Below are positions 45,301-57,323 of a stretch of DNA of 64,000 nucleotides, in pieces. This DNA is from Sclerodactyla briareus (Eukaryota; Echinodermata; Holothuroidea; Dendrochirotida; Sclerodactylidae): positions 241,001 to 305,000 of the forward strand of contig JAODTK010005797.1 in NCBI GenBank assembly GCA_026419785.1, read 5' to 3'. The translations under genes were made by a program, and so were the position numbers. A model generated the notes under the pieces. It searched no databases. It had not been told where the DNA came from and was given only the letters and a program-made list of their open reading frames with translations. Numbering within the stretch: the first letter of the stretch is position 1; each line of letters begins with the position of its first letter.

Positions 45301-47995
45301 AACCAGGGTCTCAACCTAGCATCACTGGGTGGCTGACAATGTTCTAATGCCCAACCTGAGTGATGGGGGTTAGGTGCGTCTGGGCTACTACCACCGCCCT
45401 AGAGAGCCATCAACCGACGCGTGAGGGGGCGAAACGTTTCACAGTACCACGGGGAGGCTCCATATATTTATATATAGTGATGCAAGGGCGGCCCTTGTTA
45501 TAGCCCCTGTTTATTTTTATTGTTATTATCATCGCTGTTAAGCAATGTAATGTTATGTGTTGTTTCTTATAGCCCCGTGAGTGAGTTCCAGCAATACATG
45601 TCTCAAACTGGTCAATATTCCAGATGTTTTTGTGTCCAGACATTGTTTCTTTCTAGTATGTAACTGTACTACAGGGATCTAAGCAGGCATCCTCGAACCC
45701 CGCTGCTTCAAAATCGTAGGTGTCTTGCAGCGGCGTTACAGTTGCATGCACGGTGGCACATATAAGGGGCATGCACAGGGGAGAGTGGAAACCATCGAAG
45801 ATTGGTTCAGGCAACGCCACAAATTGGTGCAAAGACATGATTAAGATTTTTGGTGAAGACAAGTTTATATCAAAAGATTCCCTGTCTTTTAGATGGAATG
45901 TCCAAAAGTGTAAAATTTTCGCACGTGCTTCGCGCGCAGTTACGGTTTTACTTCTGTGTTATACTCATTTGGGACAAGTCTGGATCCACAGGTAGAAAAT
46001 GTCCCCTCCATGCGCCGTGTTCTGACAAAGAGAGATGAAAACAGGGGACCGTAATCTTTGATGAAAAACTCAGGCCGGCCATCCTATCTAAGTGAAGGTC
46101 AGAGAGGGGTCAGTGCAATGTCGATCATTGGTCAGATTGGTCCTTGCAAAATCTCGCGCTTCGTTGCAAACATAGTGGTAGTAGCATTGTCCATTTTGAT
46201 TGATCCTTTTATGACTGAAAACCTCACTTGCATCGTATTTTCAGAATTGTCACAGGCACCACGCAAAACTTGAAATGAGCCCTAGGCATAAGGGGTTTTT
46301 TTTTTTAAATTTGTGATCAATGTTAGGAATTGCTGCGAGTGTCCCATAAGGGCCTGGGAAGTGCGTTTCCTGCCACTCGAGAGGGGTCTTTTTTCTGTCA
46401 AACAAACAATTTTCTTAGATGGTATTCATCATGGTCTGTCCCCGCCAACCGTCAACACAAATCGCCGCATCTTGACAATCTTATAACATGTTGACTGAGT
46501 CAGTTTGTTGGTCATCATGGTTTTATTCCAGACTTTCATGCAATATCCAATTGTGCTGCAACAAATTCTCTCATGGCTAGTACTCTGACTAAACCAACCT
46601 ACCATTCACTGAATGCAATTTTCCTGATTTGTTTGAGGCTTTTTTCAACAGCACAGCTGCCAGGTTTGAGAGTAACAACAGCACCAAATTCACAAGAAAA
46701 TAAAAAAAATCCAACTGGCCTAAAATTGCGAAATAAAGGTACAAGAACTATTTCAATTTAGCTCATATTGGTTCAAAGTTCATGTCTAGCTTTGGAACAT
46801 ATCAGTAAAACTTATTTTCTGGTAAGAGTGTGAGGATTCGCATTAGCATAATATTCCAGAAAAAGAATGTGCGATTGTGCAAAATTTTCAACGTTCGTAT
46901 TTGGCAGAAAAATCATAACCTTCGTGATATTCAAATAATATATATAGCATTATTGTGTTGGCTAGTGGAATCCCCTATATGACCTGTAGAATCTTGCTAC
47001 AGGGATCAACACGTTATCAAAATCAGCGTATACTCCAAATATATCATCCATGACAATCTTAAGGTCATTTCGAAAATGTGGTGAATGGGCTTGTTTGACT
47101 ATCAATAGCGCTGAAGCATTCAACACTTCTTCTATTATTATGATACACTCCATGAAATCATTATAGACTGCTTACATCAATAATTTACAAAACACATTCT
47201 ACATCCCCTATAGTCGTTATCATGACCAGGCCAGTGTGATTACCCGCACGCCAGTGCATCAAATGACCTAAGTTCCACTGAGTAAGTTCCATGCAGAAGA
47301 TATTCAAGTTTCGTCAGATGCACCAATGAGGCGGGGTGACCAGGTAGGCCATGGAAATGAAAGGATTACCGTTTACATCGGACATTGTAAAAATAATGCG
47401 GCAAGTTCTTCATTTTCATGTTTTTTTCCATGCCTAGGCTGCCACTAAGTTAGGGTCTGCAATTTACATTGAGCGGAAGTGTGAACCCAGGGAGAATACG
47501 AAAACCCAGATTAAATGACCCAGGAACACCTTTAAAAAATTGTTCCCCACCTGTGATCATCATTCAAGCCAGCGACCTAAGGGGAATAAACTGAAAGTCA
47601 CCTTCATGAATAGAGGAACACATTTCTGAAATTGAGCAAAAGAGGATAAAAAAATCCTAGCCAAGTTTTGATCAGAGAAATCATGGACAAATCCCGAAAT
47701 AATGAACTTTTTGTGAGGTGGCGTGGGCAAAGTTTCAAACTGATGCCAGAGGGTGGTAAAACTGTATACTTTAATAGCCATAATCACAAATAGCGACCCC
47801 AATGCATTGTGGGATGAAGTGTCACAGTCAGAACTTGTCGTGGCGCGAGATCCATATGGCAAGCGATGCGTGTACATCCGTACATCAGAACAGCAACAAA
47901 TGTTTACTCCTCTTATAGCCTTGTCGGGTTTCATTCAAATCACCGATAATCATCAATTGTCAAGCTGAATTCATCAAGTTAAATAATAATTTGAC
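45301..47995. other. No gene supported; possible promoter side of the THAP transposon gene
   Basis: Contains a TATATATTTATATATAG word at about 45,462-45,478, a GC-palindromic patch at 45,918-45,937 (CACGTGCTTCGCGCGC) like that at 16,980-17,010, and open frames without family support. The left terminus of the ISL2EU-like transposon should lie in or near the last 500 bases, but I could not recognise its terminal repeat. Confidence 0.4.
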
Positions 47996-48063
47996 ATGCC
48001 AGGCCAGGGTCGTGATGTCTGCGCAGTGTTCGGCTGCGAAAACAACATCTATCATCCAGAAAG
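47996..48063 (+). pseudogene. Transposase exon 1: start of THAP zinc finger
   Basis: ATG at 47,996 opens MPGQGRDVCAVFGCENNIYH. The CAVFGCENN pattern is the first cysteine pair of a THAP domain, a C2CH DNA-binding finger that recognises transposon ends. After 22 codons plus two bases the exon stops at a GTTGGT donor (phase 2). Joining to the acceptor at 49,316-49,317 continues in frame as PERNVVKEHVKHLKFHRCPK, the expected THAP spacing. The 1.25 kb intron holds a CR1/L2-like LINE end. This exon is open, but later exons are broken, so the gene is classed as a pseudogene. Confidence 0.68.
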
Positions 48064-48719
48064 GTTGGTATTGTTAGCAAGTTTGGTATCTGTAAAACGA
48101 TACACATAAACTGGAGCCAGACCCAGTACTGTATGTGTATAGCCTAGTTAAGCCTCGCTAAGTAAACTCTACTAAACTTGAGTTGAAAATGAGTTGTAAC
48201 AGTAACAGGAGGCATAGGGATATTCCAGTCTGAATTTCATTTTGTTTAACCATGTCCCACTGTAGAAATTGGCTACACCTGGACGAATTAACAAATTCAA
48301 ATGTAGACTAAACACCATTCTGAGGCAGCCCAGGAAAATTGAAAATCTTTAGGAAAATTCCCTAGCAAAATGACAGTTTTTCCTTATGAGTTACAAAATG
48401 ACCTTCGAAAAAGCAATGTCAGACACGAAAGCAAGCACACTGAATACTCAAATTTACTTAACCACAGGATCAGGTGAGCTACATGTATGTCTACAGTACA
48501 TAGGTACTGTAGTACAGTATGGGAATTGTTGATGAACCAACTACAAACTCTTGCAAAAGTCTGCGGTGGTGATTCCAAATGCACTATGGTGGTCCGTTGA
48601 ATCTGGTCGCAGTTCCATTGAAATGAACACTTGGTATGATTTTTTTCTGATATATTTAACGACTTCTTCTGGTATATATATATAAATGAATATTTTGAAT
48701 TAATATTGCAGCATTACTG

Positions 48720-49115
48720 ATATTTGTGATAAATATATGTATATATATATAATAATAATAATAATATGAAGTTCTTATATAGCGCCTCACACAGAGAAGT
48801 CTCAATGCGCTGGACAAAACACCAACCAGGACAACAAAATACAACTTTACAACATATAAAACAAATGTGTCTTGAGAAAATATTTGAAGCTGTCAACTGG
48901 AGTAGATTTTTGACATGAACTGGGCGACTGTTCCAAAGAAAGGCACGCGTGCTGAAATGACCTGTGCCCATAAGAATGTGTGGACACTTTGTGTGATTTT
49001 AGGAGAGATTTTGTACCAGACCGTAGGGAGCGTGTGGGAGAGTAAATCCAGCGAGTTCTCTCTTAAGTATGTAGGAGCAATACCGTGAATGCACTTATAG
49101 GTTAATAACATATAG
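48720..49115 (-). mobile_element. CR1/L2-like LINE 3' end
   Basis: On the minus strand, 49,111-48,840 reads TYKCIHGIAPTYLRE, then FFGTVAQF, then DSFKYFLKTHLF. This is the C-terminal end of ORF2 in CR1/L2-type elements (compare YKCLHGLAPxYL, AFSxxxPxLWNxLP, SFKxxLKTHLF). After the stop come CAGCGCATTGAGACTTCTCT and GGCGCTATATAAG, then an (ATT)n/(TA)n tail at 48,735-48,770, as these elements end in short tandem repeats rather than poly(A). It is 5' truncated and lies within intron 1 of the transposase gene. Confidence 0.72.
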
Positions 49116-49317
49116 AGAGAGAGGAATATTTATATGCCCATATGTTTCAGCCTGTCAGGAACACTAGCCGATGTGAACTAGAATATATATAAAGTTAGAT
49201 CGCAATGAAAATGAAGTGATGTACCTGGCAACATGTGGCTAATTTTTTAATATTGCATGCATTTTTATTCAGACATTGTGATCACTAGCAGTCACACTAT
49301 GATTTTTCTCTCTTGAG

Positions 49318-49505
49318 GAATGTTGTCAAAGAGCATGTAAAACATCTCAAGTTTCATCGGTGCCCGAAACGCTACTACCGGTTATGGACGAGGCTCTTGG
49401 GCTGGAAAAACTGAAAAGCTACCAAGAATACAGCAGTGTGCAGCAGTCACTTCAAGTATTGCTGAACCTCTCCCAGTTGACCCACATCCTACACTATACT
49501 TGGAG
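49318..49505 (+). pseudogene. Transposase exon 2: rest of THAP zinc finger
   Basis: Follows an acceptor with a pyrimidine tract (TTTTTCTCTCTTGAG). It reads RNVVKEHVKHLKFHRCP, then YRLWTRLLGW, a stop, then ATKNTAVCSSHF, giving the remaining C and H zinc ligands (CSSHF) and the central tryptophans of THAP. A TGA sits between WKN and KATK. After HF the frame moves by one to EPLPVDPHPTLYLE, the usual proline-rich end of a THAP domain. The exon closes in phase 0 at GTGAGA, matching the phase-0 start at 56,120. The lesions indicate decay or base-calling error. Confidence 0.66.
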
Positions 49506-49589
49506 GTGAGATTGAGTATTTGGGCTGATCCCCTGATCACAAGCACCATCAATTCACATGTTTAATTTTTTGTTGTTATTGGAAAATCT

Positions 49590-50470
49590 GAAGAAGAAAG
49601 CCACCCTCCGGAATGTGTGTCATTTGCCCACTGTACTCCACTCAACTGAAAGTGTGTCTTATGCCAATTACTACTGATTCCCCCAATGATCAAATTCTCC
49701 TGCAATCGGATCTTGATTGTTTAGCGAAATGGTCTTGTGACTGGTGTATGGATTCAATCCAAATAAGTGTTATGTTCTCACTACAACTTTGAAAAGTAAA
49801 CCCTATAGATTTACTTATAAATTGTTAGGACATAATCTTGATTCTGTGAAAGCTTCAGTTAACCTTGGTGTAAAAAAAAAACCCCCTCTTGGATTCTAAG
49901 TTCTGGTCTCTCCATATTAGTAACTGGCTGCAAAGGCTACTAGGTCCCTGAATTTTCTTCCTCGTAATTTGCATAACTGATCCCCCCAAATTAAGGAAAA
50001 GGCATATCTCATTTATGTCCGTCCTCAGTTGGAGTAAGCCTCCCAAATTTGGTCTCCACAAACTATTACTGGCAAAAGAAAACTTGAAATTCCAATCAGG
50101 GCTGGCAGGTTTGTCACTGGCCGTCACAAGCGCTCTGAAAGTCTTACTGACATTATGTCAACTATGGGTTGGCCCTCGCTTGAATGTAGACGTAATAGTT
50201 AATGATCTTTAATAATGTCAAAATTATTCATCCATGACAAACTTGTACTTCCTCCTCAAAAATTTGGTTCCACACACGAGTCGTACTAGAACTAACACTC
50301 AGTCGTTCAAGAATATTACCTGCAATGTTGATGCTGCTGGCAACGCATACTTCCAAGAACCATTTCCAGGTGGAACAAGCTCCCCCCAGACATAGCCCAA
50401 TTGGATAATGAAAACACCTTCAAGAGGGCAATTTCCAACTGGTGTTGGCATCAATAGTTTCTCTGCACAC
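49590..50470 (+). pseudogene. LINE reverse transcriptase C-terminal fragment
   Basis: Frames in order resemble the end of a Jockey/I-type ORF2. They read DSPNDQILLQSDLDCLAKW (49,677-49,735), then HISNWLQRLL near 49,905, then VRPQLE (50,020-50,035) with WSPQTI, then RAGRFVTGRHKRSESLTDI (50,098-50,155), GWPSLECRR, and finally RTISRWNKLPPDIA (50,355-50,400) and AISNWCWHQ. These correspond to the thumb region and the downstream tail after the YADD box. The box itself is not preserved. Several frame changes make it inactive. It is unrelated to the CR1/L2-like copy at 48,720 by sequence. Confidence 0.68.
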
Positions 50471-51713
50471 GGGCTAACCTCCATCGAATGCCTGTTGAGG
50501 GCGCATTGGTGTAATTGAACAAGAACAAGAACTTAGTTGTAAGGTTAGGTGACCTATTTTGAAATTCAAATAACAGGGGCAATCACATGAAAAAATTGGA
50601 GTGTCTCTCATATCATTTCTCACAGGCTATGACAAAGACAAAGTCACCGGAAAACCCTCCAGGGGCCCACCCAGAAACAGAGAGACGGTTGATGACCCCT
50701 CGACCATTGTGTCCAAAAGATCCAAAAGGATGGAAAAACTCTCGCAGGTCAGTGTTTACACTAGGTTTTGAAATGTGGGGGGAATCCTCCCTACAAATCA
50801 GCGAATCTTTGGTACCATGCATACTGCAGAACACTGCCAGTTTTTAACAATAGGGGGGGGGGGGTGTGGTGCTAAGGGGTTACAGCCTTCCTTTTGGGCC
50901 AAGTGTGTCTCCCTGACTCCCTGACTCTAAACGACTACATCGCAAACTATTGCTACACAAATTACACTGTATAGTGTTTAGGCAGGGTACATGGTGATAA
51001 TGCCCACCCCATGCCATACTGTTCCTGCTTCCATAGCCACATGACTGATGCCAAAAGGGCAAATCTTAAACGGCAACATTTTTCTGGCCCATAGTGAATG
51101 TTCTTCTCAGGCAAAAATGTATTTTGTGTGATTTAATAGGGAAAAACAAATGATGATTTTCAATGGCTTTACTAATTCTCACAAGGTAGCAAGCAGTAGG
51201 CCTAAGTTACTGAAATTGTATGTTTGTTACGGGGACCATGCAAACTTGGCCTAAAACAAAAATGTGACCATTTGAAGACACCTCGCAGTGTTACGATGTC
51301 TGACACACAATAATATGAGTATGCAGACATTGTGCCTGACGTACCAAGATTGTGACTGATTAAAAAAAGTGCAAAATTTGCAATTCCTATTATGGGAATC
51401 ATTGCGGAAATTTCCCGCCTATAAATTATTTTGTGTGGGATTTTGAGTTTGTGTGCACAGATCCCACGCAATCCCACACATTAGCATAAACACTGGTTGC
51501 AAAGGTAAGGTTACCTATCTTGGTTGAGAGGAGCAATTGCATGGTAATCTGTTGCTTATCAAACGTTGTTCATGCTCCTCTTTGTCAGATGACGACACAG
51601 CCACCAAAATAACAGTTCCGGGTCGATCCAAAGAGCCAGAATAAAGAGACACAACTCCAGGTAAACTACGCGTTCTGGGTTACTTGAGAGCGAGTCTGAT
51701 TCATGGACACGAC

Positions 51714-51815
51714 TGTTAGATTGTGTCCTTATGTTGTCTCTCCCCCTCCCCATTACAGGTCCGGTGGGGTCTAATTGCCTATGAGTAATATAGAGACGTC
51801 AGGTTACAGATGACA
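51714..51815 (+). repeat. Copia 5' LTR
   Basis: A short LTR starting TGTTAGATTGTGTCCTTATG and ending GATGACA. It matches 55,910-56,010 almost base for base (CTCTCCCCCTCCCCATTACA and GTGGGGTCTAATTGCCTATG in both). ACGAC (51,709-51,713) directly before it recurs directly after the 3' LTR. Confidence 0.88.
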
Positions 51816-51816
51816 T

Positions 51817-51828
51817 TGGTAGCAGAGC
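51817..51828 (+). other. Copia primer-binding site
   Basis: TGGTAGCAGAGC directly after the LTR resembles the TGGTATCAGAGC site, complementary to an initiator-methionine tRNA, used by many copia elements to prime reverse transcription. Confidence 0.65.
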
Positions 51829-51860
51829 GATTCGATCTTCGTGAAAAGAACATTGAAGCC

Positions 51861-54800
51861 ATGGATGACAAGGACAATAAGTTTCTGACCCCACCAGTGT
51901 GGGACACACGCTCAACTGCATATGAAGACTGGAAATTTGATGTGAAACTGTGGACGCAGTTCACCAAGACAGGAAAGAAGAGAAAAGGATTTGCTGTGTG
52001 TACACCATTCTGCCAACCGACAAGGGGATCAATGAAAAAGTACGATTGGCAATGCAGAATCGGGAGGTCAACATCGATGCTGAAGATGCCGTTGACAAAA
52101 TCTTTGCAATACTCGACAAGTGGTATCAGAAAGATGATCTAAGTGTAGTCTGTGAAGCCTGGGGTACTTACAAGAATCTCACAAAGAAAGCAGCAGACAG
52201 TATGGATCAATACATAAATGATTATGAAAGGAATGTCAAAGAATTGAAGAAACGAGGAGTCACACTACCCGAAGTGGTGTTAGCCATGCAGCTGATTGAT
52301 GGCGTTGGATTGGACAAGAAAGACAAGCAGATCGTTCTCACCGCTGGTGATTATTCCAAGAAGGATAAGATGTACGACCAAATGAAGAGTGACCTCAAAA
52401 AGTTTTCTGGGAACTGGCACTGGTTGCTGGATTTCACAATCAAGGAAGAACCAGCTATGTGACACTAACAGAAGATGTTTTCTACCAGAGGCAGACGCAG
52501 AGGTGGTTATGGTGCAGGAAGGTACAGAGGACGTGGACAACGAGGAACCCGGTCAGGATATGGACATGGTACTGGACAAAACACTACAATGCAAGACTCT
52601 GAAGGTCCCAATTTCTCGCAAAGAGGTAGAGGCCAAGGTCGAGGCAGAGGATCTAGAAGGTACTATGCACAGAATCCATGTGATGCCGATGGCAACTATC
52701 TAAAATGCCTGGTGTGTGAGTCAATCATGCACTTTGCGAGGGACTGCCCACACACAGAGAAGAATAAGAAGCTAGCGCCCTTGAGACATCTACCCCAGCA
52801 GATGCAGAAGTGTACAAAGTCAATGACTATTCCCACGAAGACAAACAAGTCCTTATGACGGAAACTGCAAATGCTGCAGTCCTGGACAGTGCCTGCAGTA
52901 AAATGGTTCCTGGTCGCACTTGGAAAGAGATGTATTGGCATCATTGTCTACCAGTGAAAGAGAAAAAGTCAAGTTCCTGCCTGGTGGAATCACATTCAAG
53001 TTCGGTGCTGGGAGCAAAGTCAGGTCTGAAGAGGGAATGGAAATTCCATGCATCATAGGTGGACTAAAAACATCTGATCCGCTCAAGAAGTTCCTGGTTG
53101 ACAATGGTGGTGAATTCAACAATCCTGAGTATAATCGAGATGAGTGAAGCAATTCAATCTGTGAAAGAAACCACCATGTCGTCGACGTCTGTGTGCAGAA
53201 ATGCTGGATGAAGATCCTGAATGAGCTGGATGTCGCTCTTGCCTGGGCTGTAAATGCAAAGGACCGTATGCAGAATCATCTTGGATGACGTCCCATCCAG
53301 CTTGTGTTGGGGATGCACCCAAATTGCAAGGTATGGAGGAAGCTGAAGCAGTGACACGCGTCATCAGAACCTCAATGGCACTTCATGCAGCAAGAAGAGC
53401 ATTTACAAAGGCTGAATCAGTCTGAACAAATACGGCGAGCCTTGAGACATAACGTCAGAGCCACAGAGACTGCATTTAGAATGGGGGATCATGTCTTCTA
53501 CAAGCGGGATGACAATGACAGGGGCGTGGACCTGGTAAAGTTATCGGCCAAGACGGTAAGATTGTGTTCATCAGTCATGGGAGTTGAGTAGTCCGAGTTG
53601 CCACAAGCCGAGCTGTGTCAACCACTGGGCCGACAGGAGTATCAAAGCAGATCAGGTGGGAATGGACAGAGAAACCAGCCATGGGATGTACAGTGAAGAC
53701 TATGATAAGGTCATTGAGGGCATTCTTTGGACAAGGTCCATGAGAGATCCAAAGAATTTGATGACATGAATGCAGATGAAGATGTTTGATGATGATGACC
53801 CTGAAGTTGTTGCAACCCGATGAATGGCATACAACAAATAATGATGCAATGCATTGTGAGGAAAACGATCCTCCTGGGATGTTTGTGACGGCAATGACAA
53901 CAGTATGCGAAAGAGAGAGATGAGACCTCTTGCCATACAAGTACAAAGCAAGATGAGAATTCACAAGTGATACCGAAAGTGAATGAACATATCAGGTACT
54001 GTCGCCTGGCAGTGATGAGTGGACAAATGCTAAAGTGCTGAGTAGAGATGGAAAGGTTTCTGGCACTATGTCTATGTGAAGAATGAAGAAAATCACCTTG
54101 GTATACATCTGACAGAGTTGAGTATGAAGTGATGAAAGATGATGCTGATCCTGACCAAAGCAGTAAAGAAGAATAGAGTGGTGAAGAAACTAATGTGGTC
54201 TCATTCCAGCAAAATCACGGGAGTCCAGAGGTCTGGAGCAAAGAACAGGAATTGCAAAATTGGCATTCATTTGATGTGTACAAAGAAGTGCAGGACAAAA
54301 GTCAAGGCATTATCAACACGATGGGTAGTAAAGAGAAGGACCTACCTGATGGGAAGAAGACGGTGAATACAAGACTTGCCGTGAGAGGCTTTGAGGAGGA
54401 GGAGGAAGTCCAGTCTGACTCACCAACCGCTTCCAAATCCACTCTGAGGGTAGCTATGGCCATTGCAGCAAGTGGAGGATGGAAATGCAAATAATAGATA
54501 TAAAGGCTGCATTCCTACGGGGTCTATGTCTTGAAAGAGATGTTTGTCATTCCACCAAATGAAGTGAAGGAAGATGGTGTCCTGTGGAAACTGAATAAAG
54601 CAGCCTACCGACTAGAGGATGCATCACGAAATTGGTATTTTAGTGTCAAAGATGAACTGAGCAAGCTGGGTTGCAGTCAGTCAGAGCTGGATAAGGTCTT
54701 GTTCAGATGGTATGACAATGGAAGTCTGGAAGGTATTTTTGTGATGCATGTGGATGACTCCTGTTGCTGGGGGGACAGACAACTCATCAAGACAGGTCAT

Positions 54801-55548
54801 CGATCCACTGCTGCCCAAAGTATAAAGTTGGAAAGAGACAGGTTAATGTCTTCCGTTATGTGGGTTCGGATATTACCCAAGATGATGATTGCATCAAAGT
54901 CAACCAAAAATGACTATGGAGCAGAGATTGAAGAAATTCCTGTTTCAGCCAACAGTAAAAAAGACAGAGTTGCCCCACTGAATAAACACGAGATGGAGCT
55001 TATAGAGATACAGCAGGGCACTAAATTGGATGGTACCCATGAGGAGGCCAGATCTGAGCTACGATGCACTGGAACATATGTCAAGACACCACCCAACAGT
55101 GGACCAATTGCTGAGGGCGAACAAGGCAGTGCGTCAAGCCAAGCATGTTCAACTGGACATTTGCTTTCCAAAATTAGGTAACTTTCGAGAATGGAAGATG
55201 AGTGTCTTCTGTGATGCGTCGTGGGACAATTTGCCAGATGGTGTATCAAGTTCCCAGGGTCACGTTATCTTCTTGACAGGACAAGGACAGAGAAGCTGCC
55301 CACTATTTTGGACATCAGACAAGATCAAAAGGACAGTGTCCAGTACATTGGCAGCTTGAACACTGTCAATGCAGGATGCCCTGGATGGAGCCGTGTACCT
55401 TGGCAGTTTATTATCCGAGATATACTGTGGTATTTCAGGGAGAACCGACAGTAAGCTTCAACTGGCCGACTGTCTCACAAAGAGAGGAGCAGATAGTGAC
55501 TGGTTGATGAGAAGGACATTTGCGCAGGGAGGGAGAGCTCACGTGTAG
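51861..55548 (+). pseudogene. Ty1/copia gag-pol polyprotein, decayed and internally deleted
   Basis: Gag starts MDDKDNKFLTPP at 51,861. Its helical body continues after a frameshift near 51,955, and an RGG-rich segment (52,480-52,660) leads to a zinc knuckle at about 52,706-52,750 (CLVCESIMHFARDC). The protease motif VLDSACSKMVPG (52,880-52,915) has Ala where Gly is usual after the catalytic Asp-Ser. Integrase is reduced: the DNGGEF box appears at 53,100-53,118 only about 190 bases after the protease, so the zinc finger and first catalytic Asp are missing. Reverse transcriptase shows TRLAVRGFEEEEE (54,368-54,406), DIKAAFL and MHVDDSCCWG (54,745-54,775). RNase H has VFCDASWD (55,204-55,227), and the end is DCLTKRGADSDW. 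Several frameshifts; inactive. Confidence 0.82.
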
Positions 55549-55899
55549 TGTTGGAACATTGATCAAACTTTCCTTGGAGAGAACCTGAGTTCAGGATGTG
55601 GTGTTTTGGACCTTTGGAATTTTGTTTGGTGATAGGTCATTGTTTGGACCTGGACACGGAACTCTTTCGTTATTTTGTAGTAGACTCTTACATTGTTTGG
55701 ACTTTCCTATGGAACTCACTTGTTATCTAGTGGACAATTGGCTCTGTTGTTCTGGGATACTGGTTGTTTGGAATCCCACTAGCCACCTTGTCATTTCAGT
55801 TGACACTGGTTCAACATTTCTAGTTGACTGTATCTTCCACTTTATATGAGAGACCTTTTTGCTTGTTTTGCTGTGCTTTTTGTTCTCTTGTTTAGAATA

Positions 55900-55909
55900 G
55901 GGGGGAGTA
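55900..55909 (+). other. Copia polypurine tract
   Basis: GGGGGGAGTA stands immediately before the 3' LTR, in the expected place for priming of the second DNA strand. Confidence 0.7.
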
Positions 55910-56026
55910 TGCTAGATTATGTCCTTATGATGTCTCTCCCCCTCCCCATTACAGGTTCGGTGGGGTCTAATTGCCTATGAGTAATAAAGGCGTCAGGTTA
56001 CAGATGGACATGGTTACATATTAACA
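55910..56026 (+). repeat. Copia 3' LTR
   Basis: It starts TGCTAGATTATGTCCTTATG and matches the 5' LTR to GATGGACA (56,010). The sequence then runs TGGTTACATATTAACA and ACGAC (56,027-56,031), which repeats the five bases before the 5' LTR. If the duplication marks the edge, this LTR is 16 bases longer than the 5' copy. The LTRs differ by about one base in ten, which suggests an old insertion or sequence error. Confidence 0.8.
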
Positions 56027-56119
56027 ACGACTACACACCAAACAAGACATGCAAGTGTAATCTGCTAAACCTGCTTGTTGTGTGGCATGTCTAGAGTAGC
56101 CTGAGTTTCCGAGTTACAG

Positions 56120-57204
56120 AGGCAAGTGCAAGAGATGGAACAAGTCATCGTGGAGACCAGAAATCAACTGGAAGAAGCGAAAGAATCTATAAACAATAAC
56201 ATGAAGGCATGTAGGAAATATTTCACTGTTGAGCAAATTTCTCTTCTCACTCAGATGATTTTATTAATTTTACACTGGACTCCTCTCGCAGCATCTTCCA
56301 ATGGGTAACTTTCTACTTCTACTTCTACTTTCAACCCCATACACAGAGCATGAAATATCACACGGTCCAGAATCAAGTGAATCCAAACAATATGAAATAC
56401 ATGGACAGGACCGGCTGCGTAAAAAACGTGCCCTGACTGTGGAAGATGAACTGCTCATGACATTAATGAAACTCAGACTTAACCTGAACCAAAGAGATTT
56501 GTCCATCAGATTTGGAGTGACAAAAAGTACTGTGTCACCAATCATGTGACAGGGTTCATCATATTATGGCCCATGAGCATGAGTCCCTTTATTACGGGAC
56601 AAGACGAAAAAAAGTTATAAGTATTACCCTTCATGCTTTCAGGCTTATAAGGATGGGCCGGTGACGCCCCCCCCCCATTGATTGCACGGAAATCAAAATC
56701 CACAGACTTTCCCTAGCTTTTACAAATAATCAAGTGTATAGTCAGTATAATCTTCCCCAACACTAAAATTCCCAGTTGGCATTACCCCTGGTGGAACTAT
56801 TTCTTACATTCTAAGCCAGTTGGTGGTTCCGCATCAGACAAACAAGTTGTCAAGATGACAGATATGATTGACCTTCTGGATGAAGGCGATATTCTGCTGG
56901 CAGACAGAGGTTTTAATAAACCAACAAAACAGGAATTATTACTACAGAAACAGGTTACACTCTTCATACCACTCTTCACCCGAACCTCAACTAGTACTAA
57001 TCAATCCACAGAGGAGGAAATCATTGTACTAAACTGGTTTCAAATTCCCGAAAACATGTGGAACGAGCAATCGGCCGTCTAAAGGAATTCACATTACTGC
57101 AGGGACCAGTCTCACTGAACATTATTGATATGATGGAGTCTGCATTAGTTGTTTGTGCAGCAATTGTAAATTTACAGCCTATCCTTGTACCTCTTCAATC
57201 ATAA
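56120..57204 (+). pseudogene. Transposase exon 3: coiled coil, HTH and DDE_Tnp_4-like domain
   Basis: From a phase-0 acceptor it reads RQVQEMEQVIVETRNQLEEA, a coiled-coil linker, then KYFTVEQIS. After a frameshift comes RKKRALTVEDELL, TLMKLRLNLNQRDLSIRFGV and TKSTVSPIM (56,415-56,545), the helix-turn-helix that precedes DDE_Tnp_4 transposases. The catalytic region follows in broken frames: IDCTEIKIHRLS (56,680-56,715, first Asp), KFPVGITPGGTISYI, DILLADRGFN (56,888-56,917, second Asp) and VERAIGRLKEFTLLQGP (57,057-57,107, catalytic Glu). It ends VCAAIVNLQPILVPLQS at a TAA (57,202-57,204). With the THAP exons this gives the usual THAP-HTH-DDE order of PIF/ISL2EU-type cut-and-paste transposases. 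Frames shift at least three times. Confidence 0.76.
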
Positions 57205-57323
57205 TAACCTAGTGTTATAGTTGAGACCAGATAGATAGACCAGTCTCTATATTGCATGTATGGCGGTCCCAAACTTAAGACGGAGACCGGGCAATTTGAT
57301 AAAAACTTTGGACTGAAACCAGT

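Larger units (their letters stand above)
49506..56119 (+). other. Transposase intron 2 (6.6 kb) enlarged by two insertions
   Basis: Donor GTGAGA at 49,506 and acceptor GAGTTACAG ending at 56,119, both phase 0. Within it lie a LINE fragment (49,590-50,470) and a copia element (51,714-56,026). Without copia the intron would be about 2.3 kb. The stretch 50,471-51,713 shows no gene. Confidence 0.55.

Noticed and set aside
54914..55249. Minus-strand 111-codon frame within copia
   Set aside because: It is the shadow of the copia reverse transcriptase/RNase H coding strand.
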